From Caballeronia sordidicola (GTDB lineage Bacteria > Pseudomonadota > Gammaproteobacteria > Burkholderiales > Burkholderiaceae): 64,000 nt of DNA. The notes below the pieces were generated by a model, which was not told where the DNA came from, made no database searches, and saw nothing but the letters and a program-made list of their open reading frames with translations. Both the position numbers and the translations under genes were made by a program. The DNA lies in the NCBI RefSeq assembly GCF_002220365.1, contig NZ_MTHB01000076.1:1-64000 (forward strand). Reading direction: 5' to 3'. Positions within the stretch are counted from its first letter, which is position 1, and every line of letters begins with the position of its first letter. Shown here one piece after another: positions 51,933-62,494 of the stretch.

Positions 51933-53894
51933 TTGACACATTCCCACGACAGCGATTCGCCCGAATCCGAGCGCCCCGTTCGTGCCGATGAAGCACATGG
52001 CCAGGCCGATGCAGGCGAACGCACACGCAACGACGAACCCGCCGAGGGCGAAGACCGTCCGCGTCGCGGCTTGCGGCGCGGGCCTCGCAGCCTGATCGCC
52101 CGCCGTCGCGCCGTCGCCAAGACGAAGGGCGCCGACGGTGCGGCGCCGGCTGGTGTAATCGCCGAGGCGCCCCCGGATGGCGTGGTCGCAGCGCAGGTGC
52201 GCATGCCGCGCAAGGATGCAGGCTCACGTGGGCCGCGCAACGGCGCGGGTAATGGAGACGGCGTACGGGCCGCAACGGGTGGCAAGCCCCGCGTTGCGCG
52301 TGAAGGGTCGGCTGACGGCGCTCGCGAAGGCCAGGCGCCGCGTGAAGGTGGCCGTCGCCCGGCGCGGCAGGCTCAACAACCCGGACAGGCTCAAAAGCGC
52401 GGTCGCCGCGATGATTCGGCCACACCAGCAATGCCGGCGCCGGCAACCGCCGCGGCAGGTACCGAGGACGACGTCTTCGCCTATGTGACATCGCCTGCAT
52501 TTGACGCTGACAACACCTCGGGTAGCGTGAATGCTCCCATGTTGCGTCGTGGCCGTAGTAGCGCCCCACAAAAACGCGTGCTCGAAGCGGATGACGACAC
52601 ACCGAAGCTGCACAAGGTGCTGGCCGAAGCGGGCATGGGCTCGCGCCGCGACATGGAAGAGCTGATCGTGGCCGGGCGGGTATCGGTGAATGGTGAACCG
52701 GCGCACATCGGCCAGCGCATCATGCCGACCGATCAGGTCCGCATCAACGGCAAGCCGGTCAAGCGCAAGCTCGCGAGCAAACCGCCGCGCATCCTGCTGT
52801 ATCACAAACCGACGGGCGAGATCGTCAGTCACGCAGATCCTGAAGGCCGTCCTTCGGTCTTCGACAACCTCCCGCCGATGAAAACGGCTAAATGGCTTGC
52901 GGTCGGACGGCTCGACTTCAACACCGAAGGGTTGTTGCTGCTGACCACATCGGGCGACCTGGCCAACCGGTTCATGCATCCGCGTTACAGCGTCGAGCGT
53001 GAATACGCGGTGCGGGTGGTGGGCGAATTGTCGGAAGGCATGCGTCAGAAGCTGCTGCACGGCGTGGAGCTGGAAGACGGTCCGGCGAATTTCCTTCGTA
53101 TCCGCGATGGCGGCGGCGAAGGCACGAATCATTGGTATCACGTGGCTCTGGCTGAAGGCCGCAACCGCGAAGTGCGCCGCATGTTCGAAGCGGCCGGCCT
53201 CATGGTGAGCCGGCTGATTCGTACCCGGCACGGCCCGATCGCGTTGCCCAAGGGGCTTAAGCGTGGCCGTTGGGAAGAGCTCGAAGATAACGAAGTGCGT
53301 GGTCTCCTGGCATCGGTCGGACTGAAAGCGCCGGCCGAAGAGCGGGGCGCGCGCAGCGCTGCACCGCGCATTCAGCCAGATCCGCTGCAAACCTCGATGG
53401 GCATCATCACGCGTGAGCCCGTGCTCAGCTCGCATGGCCGATTCGCCCAGACGACGCCTACACGCGGCGGCCCGGGTGGTCCTGGCGGCCCGGGCGGACG
53501 GCGCGGCGCACCCGGCGGATTCGGTGGCGGTTCGGGTAGCGGTTATGCGGGCAATGGCGGCAGCGGCGGCGGTGGTTATGGCGCGCGTGGCAGCAATGGC
53601 GGCCGGGAAGCAAACGGCAATCGCGCGGGCGGCGAAGCGAATGGCAACCGTGCGATCCCGCGTCCGGGCGGCTCCGCTGGCGGCCCGCGCGGCAGTCGTC
53701 CGCCCGGTTCACCTGCCATGGGTAGCGGCAATGGCGCAGGCGGACGGTCGGCCAACGGCGGCGGCAAGCGCACCGGCCAAGGTGGCCGTCAAGGTCCGGC
53801 TGGCGCTGGTGCGCAAGGTAACGGCGGTAACGCAGGCGGCGCAGGCCGCGGCGGCGCTCGCCCGGCTCCGCGCAACCGGACGCGCGGACGGTAA
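51933..53894 (+). CDS. rluB: 23S rRNA pseudouridine synthase RluB, TTG start, long tails
   Basis: 653 residues. Core from about 224: S4 domain ([29 protein letters not shown]), catalytic Asp in [20 protein letters not shown] (about 327) and the C-terminal [26 protein letters not shown]. It makes pseudouridine 2605 (E. coli numbering). An Arg/Ala/Gly-rich N-terminal tail (about 220 residues) and a GGRGG-type C-terminal tail (about 150) flank it; both look disordered and RNA-binding. TTG at 51933 with GAGG five bases upstream is the only placed start. Confidence 0.9.
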   Translation: MTHSHDSDSPESERPVRADEAHGQADAGERTRNDEPAEGEDRPRRGLRRGPRSLIARRRAVAKTKGADGAAPAGVIAEAPPDGVVAAQVRMPRKDAGSRGPRNGAGNGDGVRAATGGKPRVAREGSADGAREGQAPREGGRRPARQAQQPGQAQKRGRRDDSATPAMPAPATAAAGTEDDVFAYVTSPAFDADNTSGSVNAPMLRRGRSSAPQKRVLEADDDTPKLHKVLAEAGMGSRRDMEELIVAGRVSVNGEPAHIGQRIMPTDQVRINGKPVKRKLASKPPRILLYHKPTGEIVSHADPEGRPSVFDNLPPMKTAKWLAVGRLDFNTEGLLLLTTSGDLANRFMHPRYSVEREYAVRVVGELSEGMRQKLLHGVELEDGPANFLRIRDGGGEGTNHWYHVALAEGRNREVRRMFEAAGLMVSRLIRTRHGPIALPKGLKRGRWEELEDNEVRGLLASVGLKAPAEERGARSAAPRIQPDPLQTSMGIITREPVLSSHGRFAQTTPTRGGPGGPGGPGGRRGAPGGFGGGSGSGYAGNGGSGGGGYGARGSNGGREANGNRAGGEANGNRAIPRPGGSAGGPRGSRPPGSPAMGSGNGAGGRSANGGGKRTGQGGRQGPAGAGAQGNGGNAGGAGRGGARPAPRNRTRGR

Positions 53895-53950
53895 GCTTGG
53901 ATGCCGCGCCGACACGAACCTCAGAGGTTCCGACGGCGTGGCATGTAACA

Positions 53951-53991
53951 GGACGACCGAGCGGTCAATCTGATTGCCCGCTCGGTCGTCC
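53951..53991. repeat. 14-bp perfect inverted repeat after rluB
   Basis: GGACGACCGAGCGG / CCGCTCGGTCGTCC, 13-nt loop, no T-run. May be a transcript-end hairpin or an operator. Confidence 0.75.
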
Positions 53992-54105
53992 ATGAAATTC
54001 AGCACGATGACTTTAGCCTCGGGGAAAGTCCGACAAAAGCGTGATGAATGCCTTCGATTTGCCTTGTAAATGGCCGTCAAATGGCTATATACAGGGCGCA
54101 TTGGT

Positions 54106-54134
54106 TGCGTTTATCCCGAAAAATGGCTAAAATC
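54106..54134 (+). promoter_or_regulatory. Putative promoter of rimP-nusA-infB
   Basis: TTGCGT, 17-bp spacer, TAAAAT (54129-54134). Transcription would begin near 54141 and pass the hairpin at 54194. Confidence 0.6.
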
Positions 54135-54193
54135 ACGAAGTCGCTGGGCATGGTGTTTGTTTCGCCGCCCGGATGTGATCTCGGCACAGAAGG

Positions 54194-54218
54194 ATGGGCG
54201 TTGCGCCCATTTTTTTTT
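54194..54218 (+). terminator. Terminator/attenuator in the rimP leader
   Basis: Stem ATGGGCG / CGCCCAT, loop TTG, then nine T. It lies about 55 bases after the predicted start site and 104 before the rimP GTG, so it works as an attenuator for the whole operon if the promoter call is right. Confidence 0.85.
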
Positions 54219-54321
54219 GGCCGTTCGGTTCAGCATCTTGGGGCAACGAAAGTGCGCCAGCTCAAGGCGCGGTCCGCAGGTGTTCGGCGTGGAGCGCGCG
54301 AACATCTTGGAGTCTTTCACT

Positions 54322-54783
54322 GTGCAACTGACGGAAATCATCGAAACCACAGTCTCGGGCCTGGGCTACGAACTTGTCGATATCGAGCGCGCGGGAGGCG
54401 GTTTGCTGCGTATCTCCATCGACCAGCCCGCCGGCATCGCGATTGAAGACTGTGAGAAAGTCACACGTCAGCTTCAGTATCTGTTCGAAGTGGAGAATAT
54501 CGATTACTCACGGCTCGAAGTCGGGTCGCCGGGTCTCGATCGTCCGCTCAAGAAAATGGCGGATTTCGAACGCTTCGCAGGCAGCGAAGTCACTATCACA
54601 TTGAAGAAGCCGCTGGACGGGCGCAAGTCGTACCGTGGCATCCTGCATGCCCCGGACGGCGAGTCGATCGGTTTGGAATTCGAAGGGAAGGACGGCGGCG
54701 CTGCGATGCTCGATTTCACGCTCGCAGACCTCGATAAAGCACGTCTCGTCCCCAAAGTTGACTTTAGGAGCCGCAAACAATGA
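54322..54783 (+). CDS. rimP: Ribosome maturation factor RimP
   Basis: 153 residues, GTG start at 54322 with GGAG nine bases ahead, matching the family N-terminus ([55 protein letters not shown]). The C-terminal SH3-like part includes [30 protein letters not shown]. It assists 30S assembly. Its stop overlaps nusA by four bases (ATGA). The open frame upstream to 54070 covers the attenuator and is not coding. Confidence 0.94.
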   Translation: MQLTEIIETTVSGLGYELVDIERAGGGLLRISIDQPAGIAIEDCEKVTRQLQYLFEVENIDYSRLEVGSPGLDRPLKKMADFERFAGSEVTITLKKPLDGRKSYRGILHAPDGESIGLEFEGKDGGAAMLDFTLADLDKARLVPKVDFRSRKQ

Positions 54784-56255
54784 GTCGCGAAGTTTTGATG
54801 CTGGCGGATGCGCTGGCGCGCGAGAAGAACGTCAACAAGGACGTGGTGTACGCAGCGCTCGAAGCAGCGCTTGCTTCGGCAACGAAGAAGCTGTTCGAGG
54901 AAGACGTGGATATCCGCGTGGCAATCGATCGCGAGAGCGGCGAGCACGAAACCTTCCGTCGCTGGAAAGTGGTGCCGGACGAAGCCGGCCTGCAGGAACC
55001 CGACCAGGAAATCCTGCTGTTCGAAGCGAAGGAAGAGAAGCCCGACGCGCAAATCGATGAATACATCGAGCAACCCATTCCGTCCATCGAGTTCGGCCGG
55101 ATTGGTGCGCAGGCCGCGAAGCAGGTGATTCTTCAGAAGGTTCGCGACGCTGAGCGCGAGCAGATCCTGAACGACTTCCTGGAACGCGGCGAAAAGATCA
55201 TGACCGGCGCGGTGAAGCGTCTGGACAAGGGCAATTTCATCGTCGAATCGGGTCGTGTGGAAGCGCTGTTGCGCCGCGACCAGTTGATTCCGAAGGAAAA
55301 CCTGCGGGTCGGCGACCGGGTTCGCGCCTACATTGCGAAGGTTGACCGTACAGCGCGTGGTCCGCAGATCGAACTCTCGCGCACGGCGCCCGAGTTCCTG
55401 ATGAAGCTGTTTGAAATGGAAGTGCCGGAAATCGAGCAGGGTCTGCTCGAAATCAAGGCGGCCGCGCGCGATCCTGGCGTGCGTGCGAAAATCGGGGTGA
55501 TTGCTTACGACAAGCGCATCGACCCTATTGGCACCTGCGTCGGGATTCGCGGTTCGCGGGTCCAGGCGGTGAGAAATGAGCTCGGTGGCGAGAACGTCGA
55601 CATCGTGCTATGGTCAGAGGATCCCGCTCAGTTCGTGATCGGCGCGCTCGCGCCGGCTGCCGTACAGTCGATCGTCGTCGATGAAGAGAAACATTCGATG
55701 GACGTCGTCGTTGACGAGAACGAATTGGCGGTCGCCATTGGCCGCAGCGGCCAGAACGTGCGTCTTGCCAGCGAATTGACCGGCTGGCAAATCAATATCA
55801 TGACGCCGGACGAGTCCGCGCTGAAGCAGAATGAAGAGCGTGGCACGTTGCGCAGCCTGTTCATGGCGCGACTCGACGTTGATGAAGAAGTGGCCGACAT
55901 TCTCATCGACGAAGGCTTTACCAGCCTCGAAGAGATCGCGTATGTGCCGCTCAACGAAATGCTCGAAATCGAAGCCTTCGACGAAGATACCGTTCACGAA
56001 TTGCGCAACCGCTCTCGTGATGCGCTTCTGACGTTGGCGATAGCGAATGAAGAGAAGGTCGAGGGTGTAGCGCTCGACCTGAAGAGCCTCGAAGGTATGA
56101 CGGATGAGTTGTACGCGAAGCTCGAAGAACATCAAATCCGGACACGCGACGACCTCGCGGAGCTGGCTGTGGATGAACTGGTCGAGATGACCAGTATTGA
56201 AGAGGATGCCGCTAAGGCGTTGATCATGAAAGCACGTGAACACTGGTTCCAGTGA
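54780..56255 (+). CDS. nusA: Transcription termination/antitermination protein NusA
   Basis: 491 residues. N-terminal RNA polymerase-binding domain (1-125), S1 (about 135-200, [45 protein letters not shown]), KH1 and KH2 (about 230-345, [34 protein letters not shown]), and two acidic repeats (about 363-491, [19 protein letters not shown] and [20 protein letters not shown]). It binds nascent RNA and is a likely regulator of the leader hairpin at 54194. Confidence 0.96.
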   Translation: MSREVLMLADALAREKNVNKDVVYAALEAALASATKKLFEEDVDIRVAIDRESGEHETFRRWKVVPDEAGLQEPDQEILLFEAKEEKPDAQIDEYIEQPIPSIEFGRIGAQAAKQVILQKVRDAEREQILNDFLERGEKIMTGAVKRLDKGNFIVESGRVEALLRRDQLIPKENLRVGDRVRAYIAKVDRTARGPQIELSRTAPEFLMKLFEMEVPEIEQGLLEIKAAARDPGVRAKIGVIAYDKRIDPIGTCVGIRGSRVQAVRNELGGENVDIVLWSEDPAQFVIGALAPAAVQSIVVDEEKHSMDVVVDENELAVAIGRSGQNVRLASELTGWQINIMTPDESALKQNEERGTLRSLFMARLDVDEEVADILIDEGFTSLEEIAYVPLNEMLEIEAFDEDTVHELRNRSRDALLTLAIANEEKVEGVALDLKSLEGMTDELYAKLEEHQIRTRDDLAELAVDELVEMTSIEEDAAKALIMKAREHWFQ

Positions 56256-56348
56256 GAAATGACCATGGCGCACTGACATATCGCGGCCGTTAGGCCGCAT
56301 GACCCCGATCAAACAGCAGGGAATTTGTCCTTGCATCAAGAGGAATGA

Positions 56349-59348
56349 ATGGCGAGTAACAACGTAGCCCAATTTGCCGCGGAACTCAAAATGCCTGCGG
56401 GCGTCCTGCTCGAGCAATTGCAGGCGGCTGGCGTCACGAAAGCGAGCGAGGATGACGACTTGTCCGAGACGGACAAGTCGCGCCTGCTCGAACACTTGCG
56501 GAAGTCCCACGGTTCCGCCGATGCCGACAAACGCAAGATCACTTTGACCCGCCGGCATACGTCGGAAATCAAACAGTCCGACTCTACGGGTAAAGCTCGC
56601 ACCATTCAGGTCGAGGTCCGCAAGAAGCGCGTGTTCGTGCAGCGCGATCAGAGCGGTGTTGAACAGGTCGTTGAAGGTGCGAACCACGTCGAAGAAGACG
56701 AAGTGGACGAAGCCGAATTGCAGCGTCGCGACGAAGAGGCGCGTCACGCCGCCGAATTGCTCGAGAAAGAAGCGCTGGAGTTGAAGGAGCGCCAGGAACG
56801 CTTCGAGCGCGAAGAGGCTGAGCGGGTCGCGCATGAAGCGGCTGCTGAAGCTGAGCGTCGCCGTGCCGAGGAAGAAGAGGCGAAGCGTGCTGCCGCTCAG
56901 GCGGAAGCCGCGGAAATCTCGCGTGCTGCGTCTACAGCGCGCAAGGACTCCCGCGCGGAGTCGAAGACGGAACACGTCGCTGACGAACCGGTGAAGGCAG
57001 AAGTTGCCGCGCCGCAGGTCGACGAGAAGGCCGCTGCCGAGCGCGCCGCTCAACGCGAGGCTGCGAAGAAGGCGGAAGACGCCGCGCGCGCCGCGACCGA
57101 AAAGGCACGTGCAGAGCATGACCAGATTGCGAAACGCCGCGCGGCGGCTGAAGCCGAAGCGCGTGCTATCCGCGAAATGATGAATACGCCGCGCAAGGCT
57201 CAACAGGCGAAACCGCCTGAGCCGTCGCCTGCCGCCGTGGCTGCTGCCGCTGCAGCGGTTGTCGCCGCCAAGGCGGCGGAAGGCGCGAAGGCTGCGGAAG
57301 CCAAGGGTACGCTGCACAAGCCGGCACGTCCGGAAGGTTCTGCGCCTGCCCGCCCGGCAGTGGCGAAGAAGCCGGCTGCAGGCGCACCGGCGGCGACCAC
57401 GCCGTCATTGGGACCGGACAAGAAGAAGGCCGGTGGCAAGAGCAGCTGGCAGGACGATGCAGCCAAGCGTCGCGGTATCAAGACGCGTGGCGACACCAGC
57501 GGCGGTGTAGACCGCGGCTGGCGCGGCGGCCCGAAGGGTCGTGGCAAGCATCAGGATCAGACGAACTTCCAGGCACCGACGGAACCGGTGGTGCGGGAAG
57601 TGCACGTGCCGGAAACCGTGTCGGTGGCGGATCTGGCGCACAAGATGTCGGTGAAGGCTTCGGAAGTCATCAAGGTGATGATGAAGCTGGGCCAGATGGT
57701 CACGATCAACCAGGTGCTGGACCAGGAAACGGCGATGATTGTCGTCGAAGAACTGGGTCACAGCGCGGTTGCGGCCAAGCTGGACGATCCGGAAGCGCTG
57801 CTGTCCGAAGGCGAAACGCAGGAAGAAGTGGGCGAACGCCTGCCGCGTCCTCCGGTGGTCACGGTCATGGGTCACGTCGACCACGGCAAGACCTCGCTGC
57901 TCGATTACATTCGCCGCGCGAAGGTAGCCTCCGGCGAAGCGGGCGGGATTACGCAGCACATTGGCGCTTATCACGTGGAAACGCCTCGCGGCGTAATTAC
58001 GTTCCTGGACACGCCGGGTCACGAGGCCTTTACGGCCATGCGTGCTCGCGGTGCAAAGGCAACGGACATCGTGATTCTGGTGGTCGCAGCCGATGACGGC
58101 GTGATGCCGCAAACGAAGGAAGCCATCGCTCACGCGAAGGCGGGTGGCGTGCCTATCGTCGTGGCGATCAACAAGATCGACAAGCCGGGTGCGGCTCCTG
58201 AGCGCGTGAAGCAGGAACTGGTGGCCGAAGGCGTCGTGCCGGAAGAATACGGTGGTGATTCGCCGTTCATCGAAGTGTCTGCGAAGACGGGTGTCGGCAT
58301 CGAAAGCTTGCTGGAAAACCTTTTGCTGCAAGCTGAAGTGATGGAGCTGAAGGCGCCTGTCGATGCACCTGCCAAGGGTCTCGTGATCGAAGCGAAGCTC
58401 GACAAGGGCAAGGGTCCGGTCGCGACCATCCTGGTGACGTCGGGCACATTGAATCGCGGCGACATCGTGCTGGCAGGTTCGGCCTTCGGTCGCGTGCGGG
58501 CCATGCTCGATGAAACCGGCAAGCCGATCAAGTCGGCGGGTCCGTCGATTCCGGTCGAGATTCAGGGTTTGTCGGAAGTGCCGGGCGCTGGTGAAGAAGT
58601 CATGGTCCTGCCGGACGAACGCAAGGCGCGCGAAATCGCTTTGTTCCGTCAAGGCAAGTTCCGCGACGTCAAGCTGGCAAAGCAGCAGGCAGCGAAGCTC
58701 GAAAACATGCTCGAGTCCATGACGGAAGGCAACGTGCAGAACCTGCCGTTGATCGTCAAGGCCGACGTGCAAGGTTCGCAGGAAGCGCTGGTGCAGTCGC
58801 TGGTCAAGCTGTCGACCAACGAAGTGCGCGTGCAGATCGTGCACAGCGCGGTCGGCGCGATCAGCGAGTCGGACGTCAACCTGGCAACGGCGTCGAAGGC
58901 GGTCATCATCGGCTTCAATACGCGGGCCGACGCTCAGGCACGCAAGGTGGCGGAGTCGAACGGTATCGACATTCGTTACTACAACATCATCTATGACGCT
59001 GTAGATGAAGTTAAGGCGGCCATGTCCGGCATGCTGGCGCCGGAGAAGCGCGAAGTGATCACGGGTATGGTGGAAGTGCGCCAGATCATCCGTGTGCCGA
59101 AGATTGGCGCGATCGCGGGTTGTATGGTCACCGAAGGCTTCGTCAAGCGGAACTCGATGGTGCGCGTGCTGCGCAACAACGTGGTCGTTCACACGGGCGA
59201 AATCGATTCGCTCAAGCGCTTCAAGGATGACGCGAAGGAAGTGCGTCAGGGCTTCGAGTGCGGTATGTCGCTGAAGAATTACAACGACATGGTGGAAGGC
59301 GATCAGTTCGAGATCTTCGAAGTGACCGAAGTCGCGCGTACGCTATAA
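56349..59348 (+). CDS. infB: Translation initiation factor IF-2
   Basis: 999 residues. IF2N domains at about 1-50 and 415-480, joined by a long charged/Ala-rich coil (about 100-400). The GTPase domain starts near 500: [12 protein letters not shown] (G1), [16 protein letters not shown] (G3), NKIDKPGAA (G4), SAKTGVG (G5). C-terminal domains bind fMet-tRNA. Its length, about 100 residues above E. coli IF2, is usual in Burkholderia. 93 bases separate it from nusA; a terminator follows. Confidence 0.96.
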   Translation: MASNNVAQFAAELKMPAGVLLEQLQAAGVTKASEDDDLSETDKSRLLEHLRKSHGSADADKRKITLTRRHTSEIKQSDSTGKARTIQVEVRKKRVFVQRDQSGVEQVVEGANHVEEDEVDEAELQRRDEEARHAAELLEKEALELKERQERFEREEAERVAHEAAAEAERRRAEEEEAKRAAAQAEAAEISRAASTARKDSRAESKTEHVADEPVKAEVAAPQVDEKAAAERAAQREAAKKAEDAARAATEKARAEHDQIAKRRAAAEAEARAIREMMNTPRKAQQAKPPEPSPAAVAAAAAAVVAAKAAEGAKAAEAKGTLHKPARPEGSAPARPAVAKKPAAGAPAATTPSLGPDKKKAGGKSSWQDDAAKRRGIKTRGDTSGGVDRGWRGGPKGRGKHQDQTNFQAPTEPVVREVHVPETVSVADLAHKMSVKASEVIKVMMKLGQMVTINQVLDQETAMIVVEELGHSAVAAKLDDPEALLSEGETQEEVGERLPRPPVVTVMGHVDHGKTSLLDYIRRAKVASGEAGGITQHIGAYHVETPRGVITFLDTPGHEAFTAMRARGAKATDIVILVVAADDGVMPQTKEAIAHAKAGGVPIVVAINKIDKPGAAPERVKQELVAEGVVPEEYGGDSPFIEVSAKTGVGIESLLENLLLQAEVMELKAPVDAPAKGLVIEAKLDKGKGPVATILVTSGTLNRGDIVLAGSAFGRVRAMLDETGKPIKSAGPSIPVEIQGLSEVPGAGEEVMVLPDERKAREIALFRQGKFRDVKLAKQQAAKLENMLESMTEGNVQNLPLIVKADVQGSQEALVQSLVKLSTNEVRVQIVHSAVGAISESDVNLATASKAVIIGFNTRADAQARKVAESNGIDIRYYNIIYDAVDEVKAAMSGMLAPEKREVITGMVEVRQIIRVPKIGAIAGCMVTEGFVKRNSMVRVLRNNVVVHTGEIDSLKRFKDDAKEVRQGFECGMSLKNYNDMVEGDQFEIFEVTEVARTL

Positions 59349-59369
59349 AAGATTCACCGCTGGACTCGA

Positions 59370-59405
59370 GGGCGGAGGGGGCTTCACGCCCGCTCCGCCC
59401 TTTTT
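59370..59405 (+). terminator. Intrinsic terminator between infB and rbfA
   Basis: GGGCGGAG / CTCCGCCC with inner GGGC/GCCC, loop TTCAC, then TTTTT. Confidence 0.85.
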
Positions 59406-59473
59406 ATTTGCCTGGATGGACGCCCCTGAGCGCTCACCACTGAGTCCGGCGCATACAAATTTACGGAAACATC

Positions 59474-59899
59474 ATGGCCAAGAAACGTACTTCACCCAAC
59501 CGCAATGTTCAGATCGCGGATCAGATCCAGCGCGATCTCTCCGAACTGGTGCGCGATGTCAAAGATCCGCGCATTGGTATGGTGACGTTTCAGAGCGTCG
59601 AACTGACGCCTGATTACGCGCACGCTAAGGTGTATTTCACGACGCTGACCGGCGACCCGAAGGAAACGGAAGCCGGGTTGAACCATGCGGCGGGGCATTT
59701 GCACAATCTGCTGTTCAAGCGCCTGCATATCCATACCGTGCCGACGCTGCATTTCCACTACGACCAGACGGTGGTGCGGGCGGTGGAAATGTCGAAGCTG
59801 ATCGACGAAGCAAATTCCACGCGCGCGAAGGACGACGAAGAAGAAAACAAAGCCGACGACGTGGAAGAAAACAAACTCGACGACGAGAAGGGCGCCTGA
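59474..59899 (+). CDS. rbfA: Ribosome-binding factor A
   Basis: 141 residues. [52 protein letters not shown] is the RbfA KH-fold start; a C-terminal acidic Glu/Asp/Lys tail (about 118-141) is an extra disordered stretch. It helps 16S 5'-end maturation and cold growth. truB starts three bases after its stop. Confidence 0.94.
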   Translation: MAKKRTSPNRNVQIADQIQRDLSELVRDVKDPRIGMVTFQSVELTPDYAHAKVYFTTLTGDPKETEAGLNHAAGHLHNLLFKRLHIHTVPTLHFHYDQTVVRAVEMSKLIDEANSTRAKDDEEENKADDVEENKLDDEKGA

Positions 59900-59902
59900 T
59901 CG

Positions 59903-60832
59903 ATGAACGGTTCTACCCGCCCGAAGATCCCGCGTCGTTTGCTGGATGGCGTGTTGCTGCTCGACAAGCCGCTCGGACTGTCGAGCAACGACGCGCTGAT
60001 TCGTGCCAAGAAAATCTATCTTGCGAAGAAGGCCGGGCATACCGGTACGCTTGATCCGCTCGCGACAGGTCTGCTGCCGCTGTGTTTTGGCGAAGCGACC
60101 AAGTTTTCGCAGGATCTGCTCGAAGCCGATAAAACCTACGAAGCGACCATGCGTCTCGGCGTGCGCACAACCACAGGCGATGCTGAGGGCGAAGCGCTGC
60201 AAACACGCGATGTGACCTGCGACGAAGCCGCTATTCATGCTGCCATGGCTCACTTCCGTGGCGAGATCGCGCAAGTTCCGCCGATGTATTCCGCACTCAA
60301 GCGCGACGGTAAGCCGTTGTACGAGTACGCGCGTGCCGGGCAGACGGTCGAGCGTGAAGCGCGCAATGTGACCATTCACGCGCTCGATTTGATCGCGTGC
60401 GCGTTGCCGGATGTGACGTTTCGCGTGACGTGCAGCAAAGGCACTTATGTGCGGACGCTGGCCGAGGATATGGGCGAGAGGCTGGGATGTGGCGCGCATC
60501 TGGTTGCGCTGAGGCGCACAGGTGTGGGCGCGTTGACGCTCGAGCATGCGGTTACGCTCGACACCCTTGCAGAAGCGGCGCCAGCCGAGCGCGATAGCTG
60601 GCTGCAACCGGTGGATGCGTTGTTGTCGACGTTCCCGGCCGTTCATCTCGACGCCGACGCCACGCGTCGTTTCTGCCAAGGGCAGCGGCTGAAGCTATCG
60701 GATATTCTTGATGCGCCGGCGACGGCGGACCGCGTGCGTGTCTATTCCCGCGATGACCGGCGTTTGCTCGGTGTCGCGCGAGCGGATGAAGGTGTGTTGG
60801 CGCCGGAGCGGCTGGTGGTGTCGGCGGCTTGA
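59903..60832 (+). CDS. truB: tRNA pseudouridine-55 synthase
   Basis: 309 residues. LLDKPLGLSSNDALIRAKKIYLAKKAGHTGTLDPLATGLLPLCFGEATKF holds the catalytic Asp (about 51) in GHTGTLDPLATGLL. The PUA-like C-terminus begins near 250. It modifies U55 in the T loop. The first half and start MNGSTRPKIPRR are typical of Burkholderiaceae. Confidence 0.95.
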   Translation: MNGSTRPKIPRRLLDGVLLLDKPLGLSSNDALIRAKKIYLAKKAGHTGTLDPLATGLLPLCFGEATKFSQDLLEADKTYEATMRLGVRTTTGDAEGEALQTRDVTCDEAAIHAAMAHFRGEIAQVPPMYSALKRDGKPLYEYARAGQTVEREARNVTIHALDLIACALPDVTFRVTCSKGTYVRTLAEDMGERLGCGAHLVALRRTGVGALTLEHAVTLDTLAEAAPAERDSWLQPVDALLSTFPAVHLDADATRRFCQGQRLKLSDILDAPATADRVRVYSRDDRRLLGVARADEGVLAPERLVVSAA

Positions 60833-60853
60833 AGATCGGCCAATGCAATGCAA

Positions 60854-60887
60854 AAAGACGCCACGAAATTTCGTGGCGTCTTTCTTT
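60854..60887. terminator. Bidirectional terminator between truB and the efflux operon
   Basis: AAAGACGCCACG / CGTGGCGTCTTT around a short AAATTT loop, with T-runs on both strands; lies between convergent genes. Confidence 0.9.
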
Positions 60888-60903
60888 GCAGATCAAACAA
60901 ACT

Positions 60904-62463
60904 TCAATGCGCCGCCGAAGCCGCGGCCGCTGAATCCCCGCCGCCGGATTTCTCCGGCTTGGTGATCCAGATCAACGCAATCAACGCAACGAAAATTGCC
61001 GCCGATATATAGAACAAATCGTTCACGCCCAACTGTGCGGCCTGCTGCGTCGCCATGCTGTTGAACAGCCCGTACCCCTGAGACGGGCTGTAGCCCGCTG
61101 CGCCGAACTGCTGCATGGAAGCGGTAAAGTTCGGGTTATATAAATTGGCTTGCTCCACAAGCTGCGCGTGATGAACATTCGACCGATGGTCCCAGGCCGT
61201 CGAAAATATCGATGTCCCGATGCCACCGCACATGATCCGCACGAAGTTCGACAACCCCGATGCCGCTGGAATCCGGCTTCCCGGCAACCCGGACAGCGTG
61301 ATGGACACGAGTGGGATGAAAAATCCAGCCATGCCGATACCCTGGATCAAGGTCGGCAACATCAACGAGAACGTATCGACGCCCGTGGTATAGCGTGAGC
61401 GCATCCAGAAGACGAGTGCGAACACGAGGAACGCGACGGTCGCGATCTTGCGCGGGTCAATGCGCGGCAGGAACTTGCCGACCACCGGCGAGAGCAGGAC
61501 CGCGAACAGGCCGACCGGCGCAAGGACGAGCCCCGCATCGGTGGCGGTGTAGCCAATGTCGGTCTGCAACCACAGAGGAAGCAGCACGAGATTGCCGAAG
61601 TAAAGTCCATATCCGATCGCAAGCGCGACTGTTCCGCCCGTGAAATTACGCAGCTTGAAGAGCGAGAGGTCGACGACCGGATGTTCTTCCGTCAGCTCCC
61701 ACACAATGAAGAATGCCAGCGCGATCACCGCGATCAGCGTCAACACCACAATGGTGGTGGAATTGAACCAGTCGAGATCCTTGCCCTTGTCGAGCATGAT
61801 CTGCAGCGAGGCGACCCAGATCACGAGGAGCCCGAGACCCACCGTATCAATAGGCGCCTTGCGGATCACGGAATCACGCTCGCGGAAGATCATGAACGTA
61901 GCGACGGCCGCGACAATGCCCACAGGAATGTTGACGTAGAAAATCCACGGCCAGGAGATATTGTCCGAGATCCAGCCGCCGAGAATCGGCCCGGCGACCG
62001 GTGCGATCAGCGTGGTCATCGACCACATGGAAAGCGCCATCGGCGCCTTGGCCCTGGGATAACTCGCGAGTAGCAAGGTCTGCGAAAGCGGAATCATTGG
62101 ACCGGCGACCGCACCCTGCAACACGCGCGCGGCGAGCAAAAAGGGCAGGGTGGGCGCAAGTCCGCACAACCACGAAGCGATCACGAACAGCACGATCGAC
62201 GTCATGAACAAACGCACCTGACCAAACCGCTGGGTGAGCCAGCCGGTCAGCGGCACTGAGATTGCATTGGCGACTGCGAACGACGTGATCACCCACGTGC
62301 CCTGATCCGCCGCTACCCCGAGGTCACCGGAGATCGACGGAATGGACACGTTGGCAATCGACGTATCGAGCACGTTCATGAACACCGCGAGCGACACCGC
62401 GATCGTACCGATCACGAGTTTCGCGCCCTCTAGCGGCGGATGAACGGCGTTTGGTTGAGACAT
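60904..62463 (-). CDS. emrB: EmrB/QacA-type DHA2 multidrug efflux MFS transporter
   Basis: 519 residues with about 14 hydrophobic segments. VFMNVLDTSIANVSIPSISGDLGVAADQGTWVITSFAVANAISVPLTGWLTQRFG is the DHA2 start with motif D1/A, and GPILGGWISDNISWPWIFYVNIPVG is motif C. It exports drugs or fatty acids across the inner membrane. It lies 31 bases after emrA in a three-gene operon (outer membrane factor, emrA, emrB). Confidence 0.92.
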   Translation of the reverse strand: MSQPNAVHPPLEGAKLVIGTIAVSLAVFMNVLDTSIANVSIPSISGDLGVAADQGTWVITSFAVANAISVPLTGWLTQRFGQVRLFMTSIVLFVIASWLCGLAPTLPFLLAARVLQGAVAGPMIPLSQTLLLASYPRAKAPMALSMWSMTTLIAPVAGPILGGWISDNISWPWIFYVNIPVGIVAAVATFMIFRERDSVIRKAPIDTVGLGLLVIWVASLQIMLDKGKDLDWFNSTTIVVLTLIAVIALAFFIVWELTEEHPVVDLSLFKLRNFTGGTVALAIGYGLYFGNLVLLPLWLQTDIGYTATDAGLVLAPVGLFAVLLSPVVGKFLPRIDPRKIATVAFLVFALVFWMRSRYTTGVDTFSLMLPTLIQGIGMAGFFIPLVSITLSGLPGSRIPAASGLSNFVRIMCGGIGTSIFSTAWDHRSNVHHAQLVEQANLYNPNFTASMQQFGAAGYSPSQGYGLFNSMATQQAAQLGVNDLFYISAAIFVALIALIWITKPEKSGGGDSAAAASAAH

Positions 62464-62494
62464 AGAACGGTTCCGGGAAAACGTGTGCGAGCGC

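Noticed and set aside
53440-53880. Gly-rich repetitive DNA as a separate repeat element
   Set aside because: It is the coding sequence of the RluB C-terminal Gly/Arg-rich tail; the periodicity comes from GGN codons, not from a true tandem unit.
57405-59192. 595-codon and 567-codon reverse-strand frames across infB and nusA
   Set aside because: Same codon-bias shadow effect; forward frames carry all IF-2 and NusA motifs.
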